Origin: Candidatus Palauibacter soopunensis
GTDB lineage: Bacteria; Gemmatimonadota; Gemmatimonadetes; Palauibacterales; Palauibacteraceae
Assembly: GCF_947581735.1 (NCBI RefSeq)
Contig: NZ_CANPVT010000002.1
Span: forward strand, 458,144 to 522,143
Length of the DNA: 64,000 nucleotides
Reading direction: 5' to 3'
The position numbers were made by a program, and so were the translations under genes. A model generated the notes under the pieces. The model was not told the origin of the DNA. It ran no database searches and saw only the letters and a list, made by a program, of their open reading frames with translations. Positions 58,781 to 64,000 of this stretch are shown here, piece by piece. Numbering within the stretch: position 1 is the stretch's first letter; every line of letters starts with the position of its first letter.

Positions 58781-59374
58781 TCAGAAGTAGAGCTGGCAGT
58801 TCATGGCCTCGAACGGGCCGTGGCCGGCCATCGTGTGCAGCCGGCCGGAGGGGGAGAGGCCGGTGAGCACGATCGGCCCCTGCCAGCGCTCGACGTCGGT
58901 CGACGCCTCCTCGCTCACGAACACGAGGAACTGGTTCCACGCGAGCCGCGCCGTGAGCCGGTTCTCTTCGCCGAGCGTGCCGAGCTGCACCCACTCGTCG
59001 AGTTCGGGCTTCGCGGCCCACGCGACGTAGACCGCCTCGCCGCGGCGGCGCAGCCGGTCGACCTGGATCTCGATGTCGAACGTCTGGAAGCCGCCGTCGT
59101 CCACGGTGATCTCGAACGGCGAGCCGGGCTGCGTGAGCGTCATCGATCCGCGGCTCCCGGGGGCGCTCTGCGTGCCCGAGAGGGGAACCACTTCGGGCGT
59201 GACGAGGCAGGCGTCGATCCGGGGCGTTGCGTCAACCCACGGCGCCGCGCCGGCCGGAGCCGGGATGTCACTCGGCCCGGCAGCCCGTGCCTCGCCCGAT
59301 ACGAGCGAGCCGAGGGCGATCCCGAAGACGGCGGTGGCGCCGATCGCGCCGGCGTGCGGTTTCATGCTCTTCAT
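58781..59374 (-). CDS. Secreted protein of unknown function
   Basis: A 197-residue protein with a signal (HAGAIGATAVFGIALGSLVSG, cleavage after EARA). The mature part is beta-rich: GSMTLTQPGSPFEITVDDGG, FDIEIQVDRLRRRGEAVYVA, WVQLGTLGEENRLTARLAWN, ending MAGHGPFEAMNCQLYF. The segments resemble an anti-sigma/DUF-type Ig-like or cupredoxin-like sandwich, but I cannot name a family. The C-terminal H-x11-C pattern near MAGHGPFEAMNC might hold a metal. It lies 26 bases before the multicopper oxidase gene and probably works with it. Confidence 0.6.
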   Translation of the reverse strand: MKSMKPHAGAIGATAVFGIALGSLVSGEARAAGPSDIPAPAGAAPWVDATPRIDACLVTPEVVPLSGTQSAPGSRGSMTLTQPGSPFEITVDDGGFQTFDIEIQVDRLRRRGEAVYVAWAAKPELDEWVQLGTLGEENRLTARLAWNQFLVFVSEEASTDVERWQGPIVLTGLSPSGRLHTMAGHGPFEAMNCQLYF

Positions 59375-59390
59375 GTTCGAAAGGTCGATT

Positions 59391-59416
59391 CCGGCGCCCC
59401 GCCTTGCAAGCGCCGG
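59391..59416. terminator. Weak hairpin after the dioxygenase gene
   Basis: CCGGCGC (59391-59397) and GCGCCGG (59410-59416) form a 7-bp stem with a 12-base loop in the 73-base gap. It may attenuate reading from the dioxygenase into the secreted-protein gene. No T-run is present. Confidence 0.35.
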
Positions 59417-59447
59417 CGGCCGCGCGCGCGCACCCGGCGGTCGACCC

Positions 59448-60278
59448 TCAGTCCGACGCGGGCCGCTCGGCCCTCCCGCGTCTGCCGCTGCGGCCGTCGG
59501 GCCGGCCGGTCTCGGCATCCGTGAGATCGAGGCCCAGGTCGAAGGTGGCCGCGTATCCGTGGTCCGTCTCGCTGACCCGGGCCATCAGGCTCTCGCCACC
59601 GTCGCGGCGAAAGATGCCGTCGTCCGCGTTGGTCACGGGGCGCCGCCCGCGCGCCGCGTACGGCGCCTGCGCGTGCACTTCGTCCGTGAGCGCCTCGTCG
59701 AAGTAGAGCTGCGAGGTGAACTCGTACGGCTGGCCGGAGACGTCGGTGCGCACCTTGAAGTGTACGTGCACGGCGCGCCCGCGGTACCAGCCCGGAAAGA
59801 CCGTCGTGAAACGGGCCAGCCCCTCCTCGTCCGTGCGCTGGTAGCCCCGGAGGAAGTGCCGTTCCCTCGCCGATTCGGGCGCGCCGTCGTCCTCCACGCC
59901 CGAGTACACGCCGTCGGCGTCGCACTGCCACACGTCGATCAGCGCGCCGGGAAGCGCCGAACAGTCGCCCCGGGAGATTCGCGAGAGGTTGAACCTGAGC
60001 GTCAGCGGGATGCCCTCGCTCACCGTTCCGGTCGACGGATCGGACCGGATGTCGGAGCGTTCGAGCCGCGCGTCGACGAAGAACGGCCCTTCGGTCTGTT
60101 CGGGCTTCGCCACGCAGGCGGGCAGCGCGCGGGCGATCCCGTCCGCCTGGGCGGCGAGAGGGGTGCCCGTTCCCAGAACCCACCGACCGGCGGCCAGCGT
60201 CCCGCCCCCGACGCCGAGGGCGGCGAGAGCCTCGCGCCGCGTCAGTACCCGACCCCGTTCAATGTCCTCGTGCTCCAT
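59448..60278 (-). CDS. Tat-exported intradiol ring-cleavage dioxygenase
   Basis: Opens catechol-type rings between the two hydroxyls with Fe(III). ATG 60278 follows GGAGGTGCGGCA. A twin-arginine leader is present: VLTRREALAALGVGGGTLAA. The 276-residue protein keeps the 2Y2H iron ligands: Tyr in DADGVYSGVED, then Tyr and two His in FPGWYRGRAVHVHFKVRTD. The N-terminal CVAKPEQTEGPFFVDARL is the standard intradiol start. Relatives with signals are secreted dioxygenases of lignin- or aromatic-degrading bacteria. The C-terminal 30 residues are Arg/Gly-rich. Confidence 0.9.
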   Translation of the reverse strand: MEHEDIERGRVLTRREALAALGVGGGTLAAGRWVLGTGTPLAAQADGIARALPACVAKPEQTEGPFFVDARLERSDIRSDPSTGTVSEGIPLTLRFNLSRISRGDCSALPGALIDVWQCDADGVYSGVEDDGAPESARERHFLRGYQRTDEEGLARFTTVFPGWYRGRAVHVHFKVRTDVSGQPYEFTSQLYFDEALTDEVHAQAPYAARGRRPVTNADDGIFRRDGGESLMARVSETDHGYAATFDLGLDLTDAETGRPDGRSGRRGRAERPASD

Positions 60279-60312
60279 TGCCGCACCTCCAGAGTCTCTG
60301 GCAGCCCGGGCG

Positions 60313-60837
60313 TCAGTCGCCGTCCGGCTCGTTCTCCTCGATGATGATCTCCCGCCGTGAGGTCCGCGGCCCACCGCCGCGACCCGATCCGCCGGTCCCG
60401 GGGCGCGCCCCGAAGTTGCCGTACAGGCCGCTGAACCCCCCGCCGGATCCGCTCATCACCTGGATCGTGCCGCGCTCGATCTGGGCGCTGAGCCGCTCCC
60501 GGACCCGGGCGATGAGGCTCCGCCTCACCGGCGGGATGAGCAGCAGGATTCCGGCGATGTCCGTAATGACACCCGGGGTGATCAGCACGATGCCCGCGAC
60601 GAGGATCAGGAGCGCATGGACGAGCGACTCGCCCGGAAGCTGGCCGCCCTGGAGTTCGTCACGGACGGCCAGCCAGCCCCGCAGACCTTCGCGCCGCGCG
60701 AGCCACGCGCCGGCGAACCCCGTCCCCATGACGAGCAGGAGCGTCGGCCCGAGTCCGAGCAGACCTCCGATTTGAATGAGGAGCGCGAGTTCGACGACGG
60801 GGACGATCGTGAACAGCAGGAACAGCCGAAGAAGCAT
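60313..60837 (-). CDS. fxsA: FxsA family membrane protein
   Basis: A 174-residue inner-membrane protein. The FxsA pattern is clear: FLLFTIVPVVELALLIQIGG, LLLVMGTGFAGAWLARREGL, LHALLILVAGIVLITPGVIT then DIAGILLLIPPVR. The last 55 residues are Gly/Arg-rich and end in a charged tail (REIIIEENEPDGD). E. coli FxsA lowers phage exclusion by F plasmid; the cellular job is otherwise unclear. It is 36 bases from the SufT-like gene and 34 from the dioxygenase. Confidence 0.92.
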   Translation of the reverse strand: MLLRLFLLFTIVPVVELALLIQIGGLLGLGPTLLLVMGTGFAGAWLARREGLRGWLAVRDELQGGQLPGESLVHALLILVAGIVLITPGVITDIAGILLLIPPVRRSLIARVRERLSAQIERGTIQVMSGSGGGFSGLYGNFGARPGTGGSGRGGGPRTSRREIIIEENEPDGD

Positions 60838-60873
60838 GGTCAGAACCGTGCGGCCATCAGAATACGGACACCG

Positions 60874-61287
60874 TCAGAAGCCCATCATCGCCCGCACCGC
60901 CGGGTCGATCCTCTCGGGCGTCCAGAACGGCTTCCACACGAGGCTCACGACCGCCTCCTCCACGCCGTCCACCGACTCGGCCGCGTCCTTGGCGCCCCCG
61001 AGAATCTGACCGCCCGCCGGGCAGCCGGGGCTCGTCAGCGTCATCGTGACCTTCGCCTCGCCCTCCTCGACCTCGACATCGTACACGAGTCCGAGATCCA
61101 CGATGTTGATGCCGAGTTCGGGATCCGTCACGGTGCGAAGCGCAGTCCGCACCTTCTCCTCGATCTCGGGCGTCACTCCGGACGTCGGCGCGGCCGATTG
61201 GGCTTCGTCCGCCGACGCGGTTTCATCGGCCGGGCCCATACCGTCCATCGGGTCCCTCGTATCCTTCGATTCCATCGTATCCGTCAC
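60874..61287 (-). CDS. MIP18/SufT-like iron-sulfur assembly protein
   Basis: A 137-residue cytoplasmic protein with the DUF59 core: VRTALRTVTDPELGINIVDL, GLVYDVEVEEG and VTMTLTSPGCPAGGQI (the conserved Cys). The final IDPAVRAMMGF is typical. The first 37 residues are acidic and disordered (TASADEAQSAAPTSG), which is not typical of the core family. Such proteins help mature Fe-S clusters, possibly serving the FAD reductase next door (not known). GTG 61287 is used; ATG 61275 is possible. Confidence 0.85.
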   Translation of the reverse strand: MTDTMESKDTRDPMDGMGPADETASADEAQSAAPTSGVTPEIEEKVRTALRTVTDPELGINIVDLGLVYDVEVEEGEAKVTMTLTSPGCPAGGQILGGAKDAAESVDGVEEAVVSLVWKPFWTPERIDPAVRAMMGF

Positions 61288-61314
61288 CTTTCAGCCGTGT
61301 CCGTCACCGATCCA

Positions 61315-62550
61315 CTATCCGACCAGCTCTCCGGGGCGCACACCCGGCTTCTCGAATTCCTTCAACAGATCCTCTACGGTGGGGCGCGCGCGCACCAGCG
61401 CCCGGCAGTCCTCCATCGCGCCCGTCGCGTTGATGAGGATCGTGCCGGTGAGCCGATTGTCCGTCACGCAGTACACGATCGAGCGGCCCGAGCCGAGTTC
61501 GCCAGAGACGATCGTGCGGTCCACGGCGGCCGTCTCTCCGAACACGTTGATGCTGAGGTCGAACACGTGCGTGAAGAAATAGGAGAGATGGTCGAACGCC
61601 TCCCGCGCGCCGGCCATGTTGCGGCCTGCGTGGCGCCCGTGCGCGCGGGCGTGATCCCAGTGTTCGAGACGCGACAGTCCGCCCCCCATGGGATCCGGGA
61701 AGCGGGCCACGTCGCCCGCCGCGTAGATGTGGGCGGCCGTCGTCTCCGCGAACCCGTCCACGACGATCCCGTCCTGGACCGCGAGGCCGGCTTCGGCGCC
61801 GAGTTCTTCGTTCGGCGACATCCCGACGCCGACGATCGCAACGTCGGCGGGGACCTCCTCGCCGCTGTCCAGGACGACCCGCGCAAGGCGTCCCTCGCCT
61901 TCGAAGGCGGCCACGCCGGAGCCCATCATGAACCGCACGCCGCGCTCCTCGAAGTAGCGGCGGAGGAAACCGGCGATCGTCTCGGGGAAGACGCGCGCCC
62001 AGACGCGCGGCTCCACCTCCGCGACGACGGCATCGACGTCGAACTTCGACAGCGATGAGGCCAGTTCCATCCCGATGAAGCCGGCGCCGACGAGCACGAC
62101 GCGAGACGCCCCGCGGGCCAGCTCGCGCAGTTGCTCGGAATCGGCCGCGGTGCGGAGCGTCGACACGCCGGGGAGATGGCTTCCCGGCACCTCGAGCCGC
62201 TTCGCCCGCCCGCCCGTCGCGATCAGAATCCGCCCGCCTCGAATCGCGTCTCCCTCGGCCGTATCGACGGTCATGGAGCGAGCGTCCAGGCGCTTCACCG
62301 GCGCGTCCGTGAACAGCGTGAGTCCGTCCGCCTGCTCCTCGAACCAGCGCGTCGGCTTCACGTGCAGCAGGTCCCGCGGCGCCCCTTCCGCCTGCAGGAA
62401 CTCCTTGGACAGGGGAGGCCGGTGATACGGAGGGTCCGGCTCCTCCGCGAACATGGCGATCGAGCCTTCGCGGTCGATCTCGCGGATCCCGTCCACGGCC
62501 GAGACCGCGGCGAGGCCGCCCCCCACTATGACGTAGTCGAAGCTCTTCAT
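61315..62550 (-). CDS. FAD-dependent NAD(P)H:ferredoxin/rubredoxin reductase-like protein
   Basis: A 411-residue flavoprotein transferring electrons from NAD(P)H to an iron-sulfur or haem partner. It contains the FAD motif YVIVGGGLAAVSAVDGIRE (near residue 6), PPYHRPPLSKEFL, the NAD motif VVLVGAGFIGMELASSL (residue about 145) and HIYAAGDVARFPDP near the C-terminal third. The family covers ferredoxin reductases of dioxygenases, rubredoxin reductases and AIF-like proteins. The intradiol enzyme nearby needs no reductase, so the partner is unknown. ATG 62550 lies 7 bases after the upstream stop. Confidence 0.88.
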   Translation of the reverse strand: MKSFDYVIVGGGLAAVSAVDGIREIDREGSIAMFAEEPDPPYHRPPLSKEFLQAEGAPRDLLHVKPTRWFEEQADGLTLFTDAPVKRLDARSMTVDTAEGDAIRGGRILIATGGRAKRLEVPGSHLPGVSTLRTAADSEQLRELARGASRVVLVGAGFIGMELASSLSKFDVDAVVAEVEPRVWARVFPETIAGFLRRYFEERGVRFMMGSGVAAFEGEGRLARVVLDSGEEVPADVAIVGVGMSPNEELGAEAGLAVQDGIVVDGFAETTAAHIYAAGDVARFPDPMGGGLSRLEHWDHARAHGRHAGRNMAGAREAFDHLSYFFTHVFDLSINVFGETAAVDRTIVSGELGSGRSIVYCVTDNRLTGTILINATGAMEDCRALVRARPTVEDLLKEFEKPGVRPGELVG

Positions 62551-62557
62551 CCGCAGG

Positions 62558-63082
62558 TCAGCCCCCGCCGTCTTCGGCCGACTGGTCGTGGACGATGAGC
62601 CAGGCCCCTTCCACGTTCAGCAGGACGAGCGTGAACGGCCCCGTCGATGTGACCGTCCCCTCGCGTTCGAGGACGTAGCGCGCCGTCGCGACGCCGACCC
62701 GCTCGTCCACTTCCCGGACCCGCAGGCCCTCGAAGCGGAGGCTGTCCCGCGCCGCGCCCTCCGCGAAGTCCGGGGCGTATCGCTCCCGAATCCCGTCGTA
62801 GCCTTCGATGAGTCCGGTCGATCCGATATAGGTCGTGGTCGGCGATGGGGAGTAGGCGCTCATGAACCCGTCGAGATCGCCCGCGTTCCACGCCGCCGCC
62901 TGCCGGTCGAGCAGGGAGGCGACCTGCTCGGCGAGATCGGGCCCCTCGTCCGGCGCCGGAGCGCCGTTGCTGTCCAGCCGCACGAACTCGCAGCCCCCCG
63001 CCATGAGTCCGGCGGCCAGGGCGACCGCCGTCGCCGCCGCGAGCCCTGAACGTCGCCTCCGGCTCGATCGGTTTCGGATCAT
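62558..63082 (-). CDS. SnoaL-like lipoprotein
   Basis: A 174-residue protein with a lipoprotein leader (AVALAAGLMAGGC). The NTF2-like body: ASLLDRQAAAWNAGDLDGFM, SPSPTTTYIGSTGLIEGYDG, LRVREVDERVGVATARYVLE and GPFTLVLLNVEGAWLIVHDQ. It matches the DUF4440/SnoaL group and ends in SAEDGGG. No active-site residues can be assigned. ATG 63082 lies 5 bases after the alpha/beta-hydrolase stop, so the two are in one transcript. Confidence 0.85.
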   Translation of the reverse strand: MIRNRSSRRRRSGLAAATAVALAAGLMAGGCEFVRLDSNGAPAPDEGPDLAEQVASLLDRQAAAWNAGDLDGFMSAYSPSPTTTYIGSTGLIEGYDGIRERYAPDFAEGAARDSLRFEGLRVREVDERVGVATARYVLEREGTVTSTGPFTLVLLNVEGAWLIVHDQSAEDGGG

Positions 63083-63087
63083 TCGTC

Positions 63088-63963
63088 TCACTTGAGTCCA
63101 CGCGTGAACAGTTCGACCGACGCGTCGATCGCTTCGTCGAGTTCCGGCGTCGTCCCCGCGAACGGGTGTCCGGTCTGGAATGTGTGCGTCCCACCATCTA
63201 CCCCGACGAGCCGCGCGAGGTCGCCCACGGCGTCGGCGATGCGCCAGGCGTCGCTGAAAGGCACGGACTCGTCGGCCGTCCCGTGCACCACCGTGACTGG
63301 AATCCGCAGGCTCGCGGCGCTGTCGAGCACGTCGAGGCGCTCCCGGTTCGCGCGCATGTCGTCGAGCACGTTCCGCTCGAGCGGCATGTCCTGCTTCGTG
63401 CGCGCGTTCGGGATGATCACGGTTTCCCCGGCGTCCCACCGGTCGGCGAAGCTCTCGTAGCGCGTGACCGAGGAGATCGAGGCCCAGGTGACGAGCGCCC
63501 GAACCTGGGACCGGAGCCCCGCCTTCAGGATGCAGGTGGCGCCGCCCCGGCTGTGCCCGAGCAGGCCGAAGCGCGTAGCGGGGGCGACGTCGACGTTGCC
63601 GAGCCGGCCCGCCGAGAGTCCATCGAGGATGGCTTCGAGATCCCACAGTTCACGGGAGAAGGTGTTGTGGCTGAAGGCCTCCAGGTCATCGAAGTCCGAG
63701 TCGCGTACGCCGGAGCCGTCGAAGTTGAAGGAGACGACGGGGATCCCCGTCCGCTCGGCGAGTTGTTCGCAGAGGTGGGGAAAGAAGCCCCAGTCCTTGA
63801 ACCCCTTGAAGCCGTGGCAGACGACGAGCGCCGCGCCGTCGGCCGCACCGGCTCCGTCGTCGTCGGTTCCCCCGAGCGGAGCAACGACCGACCGGTAGTC
63901 GCCGCGGAGGTCCGCGCCCGGCGGCGTGAGTCGAAACGGGGTGCGCGTCACGGTCCGCATCAT
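63088..63963 (-). CDS. Alpha/beta hydrolase (dienelactone-hydrolase-like)
   Basis: A 291-residue cytoplasmic hydrolase. The catalytic triad is present: Ser in GLLGHSRGGATCIL, Asp in VVHGTADESVPFSDA and His in DGGTHTFQTGHPF. The oxyanion strand is LVVCHGFKGFKDWGFFPH. This pattern occurs in DLH-like and acyl-peptide-hydrolase-type proteins. The substrate is unknown. ATG 63963; a second ATG lies directly behind it at 63960. Upstream bases to the window edge remain open in this frame, so a longer N-terminus cannot be excluded. Confidence 0.88.
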   Translation of the reverse strand: MMRTVTRTPFRLTPPGADLRGDYRSVVAPLGGTDDDGAGAADGAALVVCHGFKGFKDWGFFPHLCEQLAERTGIPVVSFNFDGSGVRDSDFDDLEAFSHNTFSRELWDLEAILDGLSAGRLGNVDVAPATRFGLLGHSRGGATCILKAGLRSQVRALVTWASISSVTRYESFADRWDAGETVIIPNARTKQDMPLERNVLDDMRANRERLDVLDSAASLRIPVTVVHGTADESVPFSDAWRIADAVGDLARLVGVDGGTHTFQTGHPFAGTTPELDEAIDASVELFTRGLK

Positions 63964-64000
63964 GCCTTCATCACCCGGCTTCGTCCCGCTGCCGCTGGGG

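Noticed and set aside
63964..64000. C-terminal end of a further gene (frame ending RDEAG, stop at 63971-63973)
   Set aside because: Only nine codons are visible, too few to support a call.
1..64000. tRNA, rRNA, CRISPR arrays, insertion sequences, integrases, phage genes
   Set aside because: I looked through all gaps (none over about 250 bases) and gene products; nothing of these kinds was found.

Overview
This is a GC-rich, densely coding bacterial chromosome segment. It holds 54 protein genes and no gene-free stretch longer than about 250 bases. I found no rRNA, tRNA, CRISPR array, transposase or phage gene. Many genes overlap by 1-14 bases (ATGA, GTGA, TGATG junctions). Many products carry Sec, Tat or lipoprotein signals and act on peptides, amino-acid derivatives or sugars. 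The style suggests a heterotrophic, peptide-scavenging aerobe. Gemmatimonadota or a relative is my best guess, but no marker gene here proves it.

Layout. 1-9.7 kb, minus strand: partial M20 amidohydrolase, carB, a TonB-C-terminal lipoprotein with a 39-bp repeat, a 39-residue MetS-like transporter subunit, HD-domain and PH-like proteins, dinB, a glycerophosphodiesterase and an Npt-like exchanger. A diverging paralogue of that exchanger follows (9.75-11.1 kb). 11.1-16.7 kb: two Tat-exported TIM-barrel isomerases, a Tat-type GMC dehydrogenase with its small subunit, and a Tat-exported class V aminotransferase. 16.9-19.7 kb: an S9 peptidase and a VapBC-like toxin-antitoxin pair. 19.7-22.9 kb: a three-domain kinase/M23/aminotransferase fusion. 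23-33 kb: an LVIVD-repeat protein, a secreted SDR, a selenocysteine-containing peroxiredoxin-like lipoprotein, an S9 peptidase, an enoyl-CoA hydratase, two exported amidohydrolases and a ferritin. 34-44 kb: glycyl-tRNA synthetase, peptidases, a hydrolase, an NSS transporter, endonuclease III, QueG and a desaturase.

44.2-53.3 kb is a metal-handling block. A perfect MntR-like palindrome precedes a two-domain multicopper oxidase, a ZIP permease and DoxX. A leaderless small secreted protein and a CusCBA-type copper/silver efflux operon follow. 53.3-64 kb is one minus-strand run: alpha/beta hydrolase, SnoaL-like lipoprotein, FAD reductase, SufT-like protein, FxsA, exported intradiol dioxygenase, secreted unknown, three-domain multicopper oxidase, LVIVD protein, a PfkB kinase fused to a Qng1-like nucleotide glycosylase, and another SnoaL-like protein.

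The main novelties are three. The first is the PfkB-Qng1 fusion, which could carry out both steps of queuosine salvage. The second is the selenoprotein, with an in-frame UGA and a perfect hairpin just downstream. The third is the kinase-M23-aminotransferase fusion. A recurrent leaderless promoter layout (-35, 17-18 bases, -10, 6-7 bases, ATG) also appears at three genes.
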